Shown: one piece after another, positions 1 through 9,344 of the stretch
Layout: every line of letters begins with the position of its first letter
Numbering within the stretch: the first letter of the stretch is position 1
Assembly (NCBI RefSeq): GCF_020177595.1
Contig: NZ_JAHTBL010000006.1
Location: forward strand, 1-64,000
From: Cognatishimia sp. MH4019
GTDB taxonomy: Bacteria > Pseudomonadota > Alphaproteobacteria > Rhodobacterales > Rhodobacteraceae
DNA length: 64,000 bases
Direction of reading: 5' to 3'
Position numbers and translations under genes: made by a program
The notes under the pieces: generated by a model
The model's input: only the letters and a program-made list of their open reading frames with translations
Databases searched by the model: none
Told to the model about the DNA's origin: nothing

Positions 1-131
1 TGGCAAAGCTCAAGCCGATGGACCCAGCCTTTGAGTAAGAGCGCGGTCCTACTTCGGACATCCCAGTAAATTAACGCGATGACGCAAACCAAAGCGTCAG
101 AAAAGAAGAGTTTTTCAACAAAATCGGGCGC

Positions 132-1001
132 GTGTTTCGTGCGCTGGATGCCGATGCGGTCATGGTGATCGAGGCCCCCGACACGAACCGAAACCGCGAT
201 GGCGCGCGCGCCTTGGAAGGCTTTGCCGCGCAGTTTGATCTGCGCGCGCGGGTTGCTCTGATGGGCTTTGCCAATGACACGCAGCAGGAAATTACGCTGC
301 TTTATGACCCGGATGTTCTGAGCGCGCGGCATGATCCGCAGGACAGCGATGCAGCACCCGGTTTTGACACGGATTTTGCGATTGATTTGGATATCGACGC
401 GGCGGCGGAGGTTGTGTCCTTCTCGAAGCCGCCGTTGGAGGTCGCGGTTGAAGCGGCGTCTGGTTTTGCCTTTCGAATGATCGGAGTGCATGCAAAATCC
501 AAAGCACCCCATGGCGCGCGGACGCCGGACGAGGTGATGCGCATCTCGATTGCGAACCGGCGCAAGCAACTGGCGCAGTGCATCTGGCTGCGCGCGCGGG
601 TCACACAACATCTGGAGGCGGGCGATCCGCTGATTGTTCTAGGTGATTTCAACGATGGTCCCGGGCTGGACGAGTATGAAAAGCTCTTTGGACGCTCCAG
701 CGTCGAGATTGTGCTGGGCGAAGGCGATACTGCCCTGTTCGACCCCCATGCGCGCGCTGCCCTCACGCAGCGTATTGGGGCAGTGCCAACGTCATCGCGC
801 TTCTTTCTTGCGCATGAAAACAGATACTTACAGGCTTTGTTGGATTACATCATGGTCTCGGCTGATATTCGCAAGACCAACCCGCGCTGGCGTATCTGGC
901 ACCCGTTCGAGGATGCGGGCTGCTTTCATATGCCTGAACTGCGCGAAGCACTTTTGACCGCGTCAGATCATTTTCCGGTCACGGTTGATTTGCAGGTTTG
1001 A
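132..1001 (+). CDS. Endonuclease/exonuclease/phosphatase (EEP) family protein, N-terminus missing
   Basis: This is a metal-dependent phosphohydrolase of the EEP fold by its motifs: VMVIEAPD near the start (metal-binding Glu), LGDFNDGPG near residue 175 (Asp/Asn pair) and the terminal SDHFPV (catalytic His). Family members normally begin with an NVEWF-like strand some 40-50 residues before VIEAPD, and this is absent. The listed start is GTG at 132. The frame stays open to 75 and reads like coding sequence (EEFFNKIGRVFRALDADAV), but it is closed by a stop at 72-74, and no frame in 1-74 encodes the missing strand. The gene may be 5'-truncated, frameshifted or a remnant. Substrate unknown. Confidence 0.6.
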   Translation: MFRALDADAVMVIEAPDTNRNRDGARALEGFAAQFDLRARVALMGFANDTQQEITLLYDPDVLSARHDPQDSDAAPGFDTDFAIDLDIDAAAEVVSFSKPPLEVAVEAASGFAFRMIGVHAKSKAPHGARTPDEVMRISIANRRKQLAQCIWLRARVTQHLEAGDPLIVLGDFNDGPGLDEYEKLFGRSSVEIVLGEGDTALFDPHARAALTQRIGAVPTSSRFFLAHENRYLQALLDYIMVSADIRKTNPRWRIWHPFEDAGCFHMPELREALLTASDHFPVTVDLQV

Positions 1002-1037
1002 CTTAAAATCGGCGCGGTTTTCGCCTATATTCATCAT

Positions 1038-1385
1038 ATGAAACAGATCGCTGCTGCCCTTGCCCTCTCGCTGACCTTGACCCCTGCTGTCGCCCAAGAC
1101 AGCGAGGTGGAGGAGGGTTTTAGCCTGATGGAACGTGGCGCGAAGCTGCTGTTTGAAGGGCTGATGCAAGAGATGCAGCCGCGTCTGGACGAGTTGGAGA
1201 GCATGACCCGCGAGCTTGAGCCGAAGTTTCGCGATCTGATGTCCAAGATGGGGCCTGCGCTGGCGGATCTGGCCGAAATGGTCGATGATTTCAGCAATTA
1301 TGAAGCGCCCGAGATGCTGGATAATGGCGACATTATTATTCGCCGCAAGCCCGAGCCGTTGCAGGACGGTGAGATCGAGATTTAG
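1038..1385 (+). CDS. Small exported acidic protein of unknown function
   Basis: This 115-residue protein has a clear Sec signal peptide (residues 1-19, ending AVAQ). The mature part is Glu/Met-rich and probably helical, with Met-Glu repeats over residues 24-95, no cysteines and no catalytic motif. From memory, roseobacter homologues are often labelled AAA+ ATPase, but there is no Walker motif, so that name is not supported. It lies 36 nt after the EEP gene and overlaps the convergent ppx gene by 4 nt at the stops. A periplasmic location is inferred; the function is unknown. Confidence 0.7.
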   Translation: MKQIAAALALSLTLTPAVAQDSEVEEGFSLMERGAKLLFEGLMQEMQPRLDELESMTRELEPKFRDLMSKMGPALADLAEMVDDFSNYEAPEMLDNGDIIIRRKPEPLQDGEIEI

Positions 1386-2944
1386 CGCGCGACGCGAACC
1401 TTCGTTTCGGCTTCCAGCGAGCTTGCGAGTGAATTGAAGCGCGCCTCGGCAACCTCGCCATAAAGTGCGACGGCGTCTTTGGTTAGCACCAGTTCCAGCA
1501 GTTTTTTCTTGGGGAACCAGCGCAATTCACCCATCTGCCCTCCCGGTTGCAGCCAAAGCATCGCGCCAAAGCGCATCGCTTTGCCAAGGATTTCGGCTTC
1601 GTTCTGCTCTTTTTCCGTAAGTAACTCGCAAAGGTCTTCAAAGCGCGTCCCTTCGCGCTTGTTACGATAGCGGTGCAGCAGGGACAGCCCCAGAAACACA
1701 CGTTCGGAGTGTTTGAGGCCACCCAGATTGGCGCGGGTAGCGTTATCGAATGTCACTTCGGCGCGGTAGTCGGGATGGGCGCGCCAGCTGACATCGTGGA
1801 GCAGACAGGCGGCTTTGATAATGCGTTTGCGCTGCGGGTTAGCGGCGCGGAAAAGCGGGCTGATGAAGTTATGCAGCGTCTTGCCGAAACCGGGCAGCCG
1901 GGCGTCCTTGGCCTCGGCAAAACGGCAGGCCTCGATCAGGGGATCGCGGTCGCGCAAGCGTTGGGGCATTTGCTCGTACAGCATTCCTTCGCGGATGCCG
2001 TAGCTTGAGATCGCGATGTCGCGGGGCTTGAATTGGCGCACAAGCTCTTTCAGCACAAGCGAGGCGAGCGGGATCAGCGACATACGCGCCGACGAAATCC
2101 CGACGCGCGAGCGCAGCTCATCAAGATCCTGATCGGCGATCCATTTGACGGTTTCGCGGACGGATGTGGCAGTCATGCGGTATTCGTGCAGCACGTAAAG
2201 CGGATAGCCGCGCCGTTCCATATCGAGCCGGGCGATCGCGCGCCACGACCCACCGACGAGAAAAAGCCGCTGATTGGTCCAGTCGATCTCGTCCTTGAGG
2301 CCGGACATGACCTCTTTGATATGGGCCTTCGCGCCTTTCTTGCCGCCTTTGACGTCTTTCAGCTTAAGCGGACCAAGGGGGGAGGTGACGCGCTTGCCGA
2401 CGCGACCTTCCCAAAGGGTCGCAAGCTCCATTGACGAGCCGCCGATATCGCAGACCAGACCGTAGCTGCCGGGCCAGCCCAGTAGGACACCTTGGGCGGA
2501 TAGGCGGGCCTCTTCCTCGCCGTCGATGACCCAGAGGCGCAAGCCGGTTTCAGCCTCGACCTCGTCGCGGAACTCAGGGCCGTCGCTGGCTTCGCGGACG
2601 GCGGCGGTGGCCACAGCGGTCAATGGCGTAATGCCCATGCCTTCGGCCAAGCGTTGAAAGCGCTTGATGGCGGACAGCGCACGAACGCGGCCTTCGGGGT
2701 TCAGATGGCCCGTGTCAGACAGCCCCGCCCCTAGCGCGCACATGATCTTTTCGTTGTAAAAATACGCAGGCGACCGGGCCGCGCCGTCAAACACGACCAG
2801 ACGAACCGAGTTTGAGCCGACATCAACCACGCCGACACGGCTTAGCGCGCGGGCAGACGGGTCCTCAAAAAGCGGGCGACCGAATGGTCCCCAATCCTCG
2901 GATTGAGCGATATCTACGGATGGCTCGGCGCGTGCGTCGTCCAT
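1382..2944 (-). CDS. ppx: Exopolyphosphatase, Ppx/GppA family
   Basis: This enzyme hydrolyses terminal phosphate from polyphosphate and may also act on pppGpp. The ASKHA fold is shown by the phosphate-1 motif DVGSNSVRL (residues 41-49), the catalytic-Glu region GEEEARL (142-148) and the phosphate-2 motif DIGGSS (166-171). The C-terminal half contains an HD-like helical domain with LLHDVSWRAHPDYR. The length of 520 aa fits the family. It follows ppk1 on the same strand after a 48-nt gap, so a polyphosphate-making and a polyphosphate-degrading enzyme are probably co-transcribed. ATG start at 2944. Confidence 0.93.
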   Translation of the reverse strand: MDDARAEPSVDIAQSEDWGPFGRPLFEDPSARALSRVGVVDVGSNSVRLVVFDGAARSPAYFYNEKIMCALGAGLSDTGHLNPEGRVRALSAIKRFQRLAEGMGITPLTAVATAAVREASDGPEFRDEVEAETGLRLWVIDGEEEARLSAQGVLLGWPGSYGLVCDIGGSSMELATLWEGRVGKRVTSPLGPLKLKDVKGGKKGAKAHIKEVMSGLKDEIDWTNQRLFLVGGSWRAIARLDMERRGYPLYVLHEYRMTATSVRETVKWIADQDLDELRSRVGISSARMSLIPLASLVLKELVRQFKPRDIAISSYGIREGMLYEQMPQRLRDRDPLIEACRFAEAKDARLPGFGKTLHNFISPLFRAANPQRKRIIKAACLLHDVSWRAHPDYRAEVTFDNATRANLGGLKHSERVFLGLSLLHRYRNKREGTRFEDLCELLTEKEQNEAEILGKAMRFGAMLWLQPGGQMGELRWFPKKKLLELVLTKDAVALYGEVAEARFNSLASSLEAETKVRVAR

Positions 2945-2992
2945 GAAGTCCCCCGGGCGTCTGTCCTTTGATGCGACAGCGCAGGCGTTCCG

Positions 2993-5203
2993 TCAATCCT
3001 CGGTGTGGGTGAGCTTTGGCACATCGCTGGCCCCGGCAGAGCCGCGACCCGACAGCGACGGGTTCTCCATGAAGAAGCGGTGGCAGTTGAAGGCGAACGT
3101 GCCATCGGGGATTTTGGCGCGGGTGAAACTGCCATCCGGCCCCATGACCCAGCTTTGGGCAACATCAGCCAGATTGGCGGCCATGACCTGACTGACGATC
3201 TGTGCTTTGACAGTCGAATTTTCGATCTCGATCAGGGTTTCGACGCGGCGATTGAGGTTTCGGCCCATCCAATCGGCGGACGAGATATAGACGCGGGCTT
3301 TCTTGTGGGGCAGCCCGTATCCATTGCCGAAACAGACGATGCGGGAGTGTTCCAGAAAGCGCCCGACAATTGATTTCACACGGATATTCTCGCTCAGGCC
3401 CTTGATGCCGGGGCGCAAACCACAGATGCCGCGGATCACAAGGTTGATCTTCACACCTGCCTGCGAGGCCGCATAAAGCGCGTCGATCACATCGCTGTCG
3501 ATCAGCGAATTCATCTTGGCCCAAATCTCGGCGGGTTTGCCGTTCTTGGCGTAATCGGCTTCGGCGGCGATGCGATCCAGCAGGGTCGATTTCAGTGTGA
3601 GCGGCGAGATGGAGAGATTTTCCAACTCGTCCGGTTGGGCGTATCCCGACAGGAAATTGAAGACCTTGGTGGCGTCGCGCCCCAGCGCCGGATCGCAGGT
3701 GAACAGCGACACATCAGTGTAGATGCGTGCGGTGATCGGGTGGTAATTTCCGGTGCCGTAATGGGTATAGGTGACCAGTTTGTCGCCCTCGCGGCGTACA
3801 ACCGTGCTGATCTTGGCGTGGGTTTTATAGTTGATGAAACCGTAAACCACATGCGCGCCCGCGCGTTCCAGACGGCGCGATTGGCGGATGTTGGCGGCCT
3901 CGTCAAAGCGGGCCTTCAACTCGACCAGCGCGGTGACGGATTTGCCGTCCTCCGCCGCTTCGCAGAGCGCCTCGACAATCGGAGAATTCTTCGACGTGCG
4001 ATAGAGCGTCTGTTTGATCGCAACAACATTCGGGTCGCGGGCGGCTTGGCGGATGAAGCGCACGACCATGTCGAATGTCTCGTATGGGTGATGCAGAAGC
4101 ATGTCCTTCTGGCGGATCGCGGCGAGCATATCGCCTTCGTGATCGCTGACCCTTTCCGGCACGCGAGGTGTAAACTGCGGCCATAGCAGATCGGGGCGAT
4201 CATCCAGGACCAGTTCAGACAGGTCAGAAATGCCGATCATGCCGTCCACTTCAACGACCTCTTCGTCGGACACATCAAGTTCGTCCATCAAGAGCGCCTT
4301 AAGCGCGTCGGGGGCGCCCGCCGAAAGCTTCATGCGGACCACTTCACCGCGACGGCGGCGTTTCAGAGCGGTTTCAAATTCGCGCACAAGGTCTTCTGCT
4401 TCGTCCTCAACCTCAAGATCACTGTCGCGCAGCACGCGGAAGGTGCAGTGCCCTTTGAGTTTGTAACCGGGAAAGAGGCTGTCGAAATGCGAAAGCAGCA
4501 GGTCTTCGAGCAACACAAAACGCGCGATGTCGCCGGGCAGCTTCACGAAGCGGTCGATCTGATGTGGGATCGGCAAAAGCGCTTGCAAAGGCGTCTTGTC
4601 GGTCTTGCGCTCCAGCGAGAGAGCAAGCGAATAGCCTTCATTCGGCAGGAAGGGGAACGGGTGCGCAGGGTCAATCGCGAGGGGCGACAGAACCGGGAAG
4701 ACTTGCGTCAAAAAATGCTCTGTCAGAAAGGACTTGTCTTCCTTGTCCAACGCGTCGGGGGCCATGAGGGTAATGCCTTCGGCTTCCATCTGCGAGCGGA
4801 TCTTCTGAAAAATGCTTTGCTGACGCTCCATCAAATTGCGGGCGTCTGCGTTGATCAGCTTGAGCTGCTCGGCTGGCGTGAGACCATCGGCAGCGGGGGT
4901 TGTGTTGCCCGCATTGGCCAGTTCGCGCAGGCCTGCAACGCGGACCGTGAAGAATTCGTCCAGATTGGTGGCCGAGATAGACAAGAAGCGCAGACGTTCC
5001 AGCAAAGGAACGCGCGGGTTTTCGGCTTCTTCCAGCACGCGCCAATTGAAGCCAACCCAGCTAAGCTCTCGATTGAAAAACCGCGATGGTGTCGTCATGT
5101 CCCCCTCGACCGCGACGGGCTCGGGGAAGGGCGCTTTCAGAAAATCAGCAGGGCTCATAACGGGGTTCATGGGGGCGCTTTGTATCAGGGAAGTGACAAT
5201 CAT
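2993..5203 (-). CDS. ppk: Polyphosphate kinase 1
   Basis: PPK1 transfers the gamma-phosphate of ATP onto polyphosphate through a phosphohistidine. The N-terminal signature [19 protein letters not shown], the autophosphorylation region [10 protein letters not shown], the second conserved histidine in [10 protein letters not shown] and the [17 protein letters not shown] motif are all present. 736 aa is normal. Start 5203 overlaps the hdaA stop as ATGA, which suggests coupled translation; internal Met12 and Met16 are alternative starts that keep the whole conserved region. It sits between hdaA and ppx in one minus-strand unit. Confidence 0.94.
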   Translation of the reverse strand: MIVTSLIQSAPMNPVMSPADFLKAPFPEPVAVEGDMTTPSRFFNRELSWVGFNWRVLEEAENPRVPLLERLRFLSISATNLDEFFTVRVAGLRELANAGNTTPAADGLTPAEQLKLINADARNLMERQQSIFQKIRSQMEAEGITLMAPDALDKEDKSFLTEHFLTQVFPVLSPLAIDPAHPFPFLPNEGYSLALSLERKTDKTPLQALLPIPHQIDRFVKLPGDIARFVLLEDLLLSHFDSLFPGYKLKGHCTFRVLRDSDLEVEDEAEDLVREFETALKRRRRGEVVRMKLSAGAPDALKALLMDELDVSDEEVVEVDGMIGISDLSELVLDDRPDLLWPQFTPRVPERVSDHEGDMLAAIRQKDMLLHHPYETFDMVVRFIRQAARDPNVVAIKQTLYRTSKNSPIVEALCEAAEDGKSVTALVELKARFDEAANIRQSRRLERAGAHVVYGFINYKTHAKISTVVRREGDKLVTYTHYGTGNYHPITARIYTDVSLFTCDPALGRDATKVFNFLSGYAQPDELENLSISPLTLKSTLLDRIAAEADYAKNGKPAEIWAKMNSLIDSDVIDALYAASQAGVKINLVIRGICGLRPGIKGLSENIRVKSIVGRFLEHSRIVCFGNGYGLPHKKARVYISSADWMGRNLNRRVETLIEIENSTVKAQIVSQVMAANLADVAQSWVMGPDGSFTRAKIPDGTFAFNCHRFFMENPSLSGRGSAGASDVPKLTHTED

Positions 5204-5883
5204 GCACCTGAGGTGGCGATTTTGTCCAGTATATCAATGGCCAAGCCGCGATTGATCTCGCGCCCCGATTGCAACGCTTCGGCGTCCATGGCCGCCACGA
5301 TGGTGCCAGCTTGGGCAAAAGAGCGGTCCATATTGGCGGCCAGATACTTCACCACGGTCAAGGCGGGCTTGAGCTGGCGATCATCAAAGAGCTTGAGCAG
5401 CACCGCGCTGAGTAACGCATCATCCGGCAAGGCGATGGCAACGGTGTTCGTCGCCTGCATCCGGCTGGCCAGATCGGGCAACGTCAAGGCCCATTGGCTG
5501 GGTGCGGTGCTTGCGGTCAACAGCAACGGCTGACCCCGTTCAGCCATACGGTTGTGCAGGTGAAATAGGGTGGTTTGCGCGGCAGTGTCTGAAGCGATCT
5601 GGTCGGCATCCTCGACCGCGATGGGGTGGGTGGCCAGCGCGTCGATATCCTGCGCCGTGAGGGCATCGGCGGCAATCAATTGCGCGCCCACATCACTGGC
5701 CCAGACATGGGCGAGATGGGTTTTGCCTGCACCTGTCGGGCCGGTCAGCACCAGTTTGCCGTTGGGCCAAAGGGCAGGCGTCTCCAACGTTGCGACGGCG
5801 GTCGCATTGGCGGGCGAGACAAAGAAATCCTCGCGCCCCAAAGCCGTTTTGCTGGGCAGATCAAAGGTGAGTTGTTTGGCCAT
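5200..5883 (-). CDS. hdaA: DnaA-related ATPase, HdaA (Hda-type regulator)
   Basis: This 227-residue AAA+ protein resembles the central domain of DnaA without the DNA-binding domain, as in Hda/HdaA, which promotes hydrolysis of DnaA-ATP together with the DNA clamp. The start [10 protein letters not shown] carries a QLxF-type clamp-binding motif (QLTFDLP, residues 4-10). Walker A is GPTGAGKT (48-55) and the Walker-B-like segment is PIAVEDAD. The frame is open to 5961, but 5883 is chosen because the clamp motif is N-terminal and the start lies 1 nt after the perM stop. Its stop overlaps the ppk1 start by 4 nt. Confidence 0.9.
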   Translation of the reverse strand: MAKQLTFDLPSKTALGREDFFVSPANATAVATLETPALWPNGKLVLTGPTGAGKTHLAHVWASDVGAQLIAADALTAQDIDALATHPIAVEDADQIASDTAAQTTLFHLHNRMAERGQPLLLTASTAPSQWALTLPDLASRMQATNTVAIALPDDALLSAVLLKLFDDRQLKPALTVVKYLAANMDRSFAQAGTIVAAMDAEALQSGREINRGLAIDILDKIATSGA

Positions 5884-5884
5884 A

Positions 5885-6964
5885 TCAGTCGTCAGTGTTG
5901 GGTTCTTGCTGGCCCGAAAGACCATTATAGAGCCGTCCGTCTTTATACCGGCTGATCGCAAACCGCGCTATGACGCCGATCATGGCGGCGACGGGGACAG
6001 CGACAAGCATTCCGACAAAGCCGAAAAGTGAGCCGAAGACCGACAGCGCAAAGATCAGCCAGACCGGGTGTAGCCCGACGCTGCTGCCCACAAGGTTTGG
6101 CGTCAGGATATTGCCTTCGACCATCTGGCCCGAGAAGAAAACGGCAGCTACAGCGGCCAACATATACCATTCGCCCCAGAACTGGAAAATCCCCAGACCC
6201 AGCGCGAGCCCTCCGCCGACGACAGCCCCCACATAGGGAATGAAGGAAATCAGCCCGGCGATAAAGCCCACGACAAGGCCGAAGTTAAGCCCGATGATCA
6301 TCAGGGCCACAGCGTAATACGTGCCAAGGATCAAGCAGACCGTGCCTTGGCCGCGAATGAAGGAGGCGAGGGTCTTGTCGATCTCTTTTGCCAGATGACG
6401 CACGGTCGGGGCGTGATCGCGGGGCAAAAGATCGTCGATCTTGGCGGTCATGTTGTCCCAGTCAAGCAGCAGATAGAACGTCACGACAGGCACGATCACC
6501 ACCAGAACGAGAATGTTCACCAGCCCTGCCGCCGAGGTCACGACGGTGTTGAGAAGCTCGGCCCCGCGGGATTCGATCGCCTCCCCGATTTTGAGGAGTT
6601 GCTGACGGATCGTGCTGTCCTCGACCATGATCGAGGGGAAGCGTTCGGCCAGAAAGGTCTGCAGATTGTTGAAAATTTCGGGCGCAGAGCGGATCAGCGC
6701 GCTGGTTTGCTGGATCAGGGTCGGGACGACAAGAAGGATCAGGACAGTGAAGATAACCAGCGCCACAAGGGTGATGACGATCGTGCTGGCAATCCGGCTG
6801 AGGCCCATTTTCTGCAAACGGTCTGCGATGGGATCAAGACAATAGGCCAGCGCGCCGCCTAGCACGAAGGGCAAGATCACATCCCCAAGAAACCACAGGA
6901 TAATGAATAGCACCGCTGTGACGATGCTCCAGTATTTTGCTTGTTGTTCGACGGGTAAGCCCAT
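5885..6964 (-). CDS. AI-2E family transporter (PerM-like permease)
   Basis: This is a 359-residue polytopic membrane protein of the AI-2 exporter/PerM family: paired N-terminal helices (residues 12-40), a third helix near 62-85, a large middle region (about 90-150) and a C-terminal helix group with GLISFIPYVGAVVGGGLALG and the family segment LHPVWLIFALSVFGSLFGFVGM. The family includes E. coli TqsA (AI-2 export) and Na+(Li+)/H+ antiporters, so the substrate cannot be read from sequence. It is first in the minus-strand run to hdaA, ppk1 and ppx, with 1 nt before hdaA. Confidence 0.88.
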   Translation of the reverse strand: MGLPVEQQAKYWSIVTAVLFIILWFLGDVILPFVLGGALAYCLDPIADRLQKMGLSRIASTIVITLVALVIFTVLILLVVPTLIQQTSALIRSAPEIFNNLQTFLAERFPSIMVEDSTIRQQLLKIGEAIESRGAELLNTVVTSAAGLVNILVLVVIVPVVTFYLLLDWDNMTAKIDDLLPRDHAPTVRHLAKEIDKTLASFIRGQGTVCLILGTYYAVALMIIGLNFGLVVGFIAGLISFIPYVGAVVGGGLALGLGIFQFWGEWYMLAAVAAVFFSGQMVEGNILTPNLVGSSVGLHPVWLIFALSVFGSLFGFVGMLVAVPVAAMIGVIARFAISRYKDGRLYNGLSGQQEPNTDD

Positions 6965-7061
6965 GAGCGCCTCAACGATATCGGTCGTGATCTACATTGC
7001 GCGTTGCGGTCAGGCTTGCAAGGGGGCTCCGCCGACCCCCGGGGCCGACGGAGCGGTCCTG

Positions 7062-7571
7062 TTAGTGGCAGTCCGGACGCGTGCCTGGCAGCAGCACTTT
7101 GTCGATCACGTGGATCACGCCATTGTCTGCCTGGATGTCGGCGATGATGACATTGGCCATCTCCCCGGTGCCATCAGCGACTGTCACACCGTTTGCACCT
7201 TTTGTAATGCAGGTGCGCTCGGACGCGAGGATCGGCTTGAAGAAATTGGAGCCTGCGGGGATGTCGGCTGCACTCAGGTTGCGGTCATCGACATGATAGA
7301 GCAGCACATTGGTCAGCTGGTCCTTGTTTTCGGGCTGCAGCAATGTCTCGACCGTGCCATCTGGCAAGGCGGCGAAAGCATCATTGATGGGCGCGAAGAC
7401 GGTAAACGGGCCGGGGCCGGAGAGCGTCTCGGCGAGACCCGCGGCTTGAACGGCGGCGACGAGGGTTGTGAAACGCTCGTCTCCCGCGGCGATATCAACA
7501 ACAGTGTTGGCGCTGGCTGTGGTCGCGGCGAAAGTGGCAGCGGCAACCGTCATCTTGAAGATGTTTTTCAT
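7062..7571 (-). CDS. Exported fasciclin-domain protein
   Basis: This 169-residue protein has one FAS1 (fasciclin/beta-Ig-H3) domain after a signal peptide (MKNIFKMTVAAATFAATTASA). Both family motifs are visible: H1, GPFTVFAPINDAFAAL, and H2 near the end, NGVIHVIDKVLLP. FAS1 proteins usually act in adhesion or matrix interaction. A frame extends upstream to 7616, but 7571 is preferred because it starts the signal peptide and is preceded by AAGGATAAG-like spacing on the coding strand. It has two cysteines (in RTCITKG and at the PDCH tail), possibly a disulfide. It stands alone, divergent from proS. Confidence 0.9.
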   Translation of the reverse strand: MKNIFKMTVAAATFAATTASANTVVDIAAGDERFTTLVAAVQAAGLAETLSGPGPFTVFAPINDAFAALPDGTVETLLQPENKDQLTNVLLYHVDDRNLSAADIPAGSNFFKPILASERTCITKGANGVTVADGTGEMANVIIADIQADNGVIHVIDKVLLPGTRPDCH

Positions 7572-7666
7572 CGTTCTTATCCTTTGTTTTGCAAACCATG
7601 CTCTTTGCATGTGCAAGGGGTTACGGCAGGCGCGTCAAAGCGGTTCACCGTTCTGACGCGTCTGTT

Positions 7667-7678
7667 ATCACGCGTGAT
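7667..7678. promoter_or_regulatory. 12-bp perfect palindrome between fasciclin gene and proS
   Basis: The sequence ATCACGCGTGAT is a perfect dyad in the divergent intergenic region, 96 nt from the fasciclin start and 67 nt from the proS start. It could be an operator, but there is no second copy in the region to support a specific regulator. Confidence 0.3.
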
Positions 7679-7744
7679 CACTTGTCTGTGCCGATATGCG
7701 CCGCTACACCGCTTGGGACCGTTCTTTGACTGTGGATGACCCCG

Positions 7745-9082
7745 ATGCGCCTGAGCCGCTATTTCCTGCCCGTTTTGAAAGAAAACCCTGCCGAAGCGCA
7801 GATCGTCAGCCACCGGCTGATGCTGCGGGCTGGGATGATCAAGCAAGCCAGCGCGGGAATCTATTCATGGCTGCCGATGGGCTTCAAAGTTCTGAAAAAC
7901 ATCGAAAACATCGTGCACGAGGAACAAATCCGTGCCGGTCACATCCCGATGCTGATGCCGACGCTGCAATCAGCTGATCTGTGGCGCGAAAGCGGACGCT
8001 ATGAGGATTACGGCGAAGAAATGCTACGCATGTCGGATCGGCACGGGCGCGATATGCTTTACGGGCCCACCAATGAAGAGCTGATCACGGATATCTTCCG
8101 CAGCCATGTGGGCAGCTACAAGGACCTGCCGCTGACGCTTTATCACATCCAGTGGAAGTTCCGCGACGAGATCCGCCCGCGTTTTGGCGTGATGCGCGGC
8201 CGCGAATTCTATATGAAAGACGGCTACAATTTCGACATCGACTATGACAGCGCGATGCACGCCTATAATCGCCACATGGTCAGCTACCTGCGCAGTTACG
8301 AGCGGATGGGCCTGCAGGCCATCCCGATGCGCGCGGATAGTGGCCCGATTGGGGGCGATGACACGCATGAGTTCCTTGTGCTCGCGGACACCGGCGAGAG
8401 CGAGGTGTTCTACGACAGCGCCATCACCGATCTGACCTTTGGGGATCGTGCCGTCGACTATGACGATTGGGACGCATGCAAAGCCATCGTGGACGAGTGG
8501 ACGACGCCCTATGCGCGCACGGACGAGACCCATGACGAGGCGCTTTTTAACGAAGTGCCCGAGGCCCGCCGTAAATCCTCGCGCGGGATCGAAGTGGGTC
8601 AGATTTTCTATTTCGGCACCAAGTATTCCGACGCGATGGGCGCCAATGTCGTGAATGACAAAGGCGAGCGTGTGCCGGTCCATATGGGCAGCCACGGCAT
8701 CGGTGTGTCGCGCCTGCTGGGCGCGATCATCGAGGCCAGCCATGACGACAAGGGCATCATCTGGCCGGAAGGGGTGACGCCGTTCCATTGCGGGATCGTG
8801 AACCTCAAGCAAGGCGATGACGAAGCAGATGCCGCGTGTGAGGCGCTCTACGCATCGCTGACTGCGTTGGGGCTTGAGCCGCTTTATGACGACCGCAACG
8901 AACGCGCTGGCGGCAAGTTTGCGACAATGGACCTGATCGGTTTGCCGTGGCGCATCACGGTTGGCCCGCGCGGGCTGAAGAACGGTGTGGTGGAGTTAAC
9001 CTGCCGTCGCACTGGCGAAAGCGAAGAGCTGCCCCCCGAGCAGGCCATTGAAAAGGTTGCGAAAATCTACGCCACGCTCTGA
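7745..9082 (+). CDS. proS: Prolyl-tRNA synthetase, short (type 3) form
   Basis: ProS charges tRNA-Pro. The class II catalytic core is complete: motif 1 region with [21 protein letters not shown], motif 2 with [21 protein letters not shown], and motif 3 with [13 protein letters not shown]. The anticodon-binding domain follows ([21 protein letters not shown]). At 445 aa it lacks the INS editing domain of E. coli ProS, as expected for the alphaproteobacterial form. ATG at 7745 ([13 protein letters not shown]) is preferred over the in-frame ATG at 7736, because MRLSRYF is the family start. Confidence 0.95.
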   Translation: MRLSRYFLPVLKENPAEAQIVSHRLMLRAGMIKQASAGIYSWLPMGFKVLKNIENIVHEEQIRAGHIPMLMPTLQSADLWRESGRYEDYGEEMLRMSDRHGRDMLYGPTNEELITDIFRSHVGSYKDLPLTLYHIQWKFRDEIRPRFGVMRGREFYMKDGYNFDIDYDSAMHAYNRHMVSYLRSYERMGLQAIPMRADSGPIGGDDTHEFLVLADTGESEVFYDSAITDLTFGDRAVDYDDWDACKAIVDEWTTPYARTDETHDEALFNEVPEARRKSSRGIEVGQIFYFGTKYSDAMGANVVNDKGERVPVHMGSHGIGVSRLLGAIIEASHDDKGIIWPEGVTPFHCGIVNLKQGDDEADAACEALYASLTALGLEPLYDDRNERAGGKFATMDLIGLPWRITVGPRGLKNGVVELTCRRTGESEELPPEQAIEKVAKIYATL

Positions 9083-9090
9083 GTGGGGCG

Positions 9091-9134
9091 AAAACTTTTC
9101 TGAAAAGTTTTGAAAGAGTTTTCTGAAAACTCTT
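9091..9134 (+). terminator. Two tandem near-identical hairpins after proS
   Basis: Two perfect 9-bp stems, each with a CTG loop, stand almost head to tail: AAAACTTTT/AAAAGTTTT (9091-9111) and AAGAGTTTT/AAAACTCTT (9114-9134). They start 9 nt after the proS stop. The stems are A/T-rich with no separate T-tract, so termination is plausible but not certain. The two units look like diverged duplicates. Confidence 0.5.
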
Positions 9135-9255
9135 CTGCACGCAGGCTGAAAACGACGCTTTGTCGTATTTGAGCGCGCGCATGTCCTGTTTCGTGGCATG
9201 TTGTGTGGTGGGAGGACCGCCATGCACATCTTTTGGCGTTTTATACTGACCATCC

Positions 9256-9335
9256 GCACCATCGGTGCCCAACGTGGCCGCGCCGCGCGCGGAGCCCCTT
9301 TGATCTGAGCCTTACCCTCTCTTTCAGATCAAAGG
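9256..9335 (+). promoter_or_regulatory. Structured leader of the MttB-like gene with sequestered ribosome-binding site
   Basis: A small hairpin (GCACC/GGTGC, 9256-9268) is followed by a perfect 12-bp stem, CCTTTGATCTGA (9297-9308) with TCAGATCAAAGG (9324-9335), separated by 15 nt. The AAAGGA that serves as Shine-Dalgarno sequence (9331-9336, 8 nt before ATG 9345) is almost wholly in the 3' arm. No T-tract follows, so a translational switch or RNA-stability element is more likely than a terminator. I recognise no riboswitch class. Confidence 0.5.
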
Positions 9336-9344
9336 ACCCAAGTT

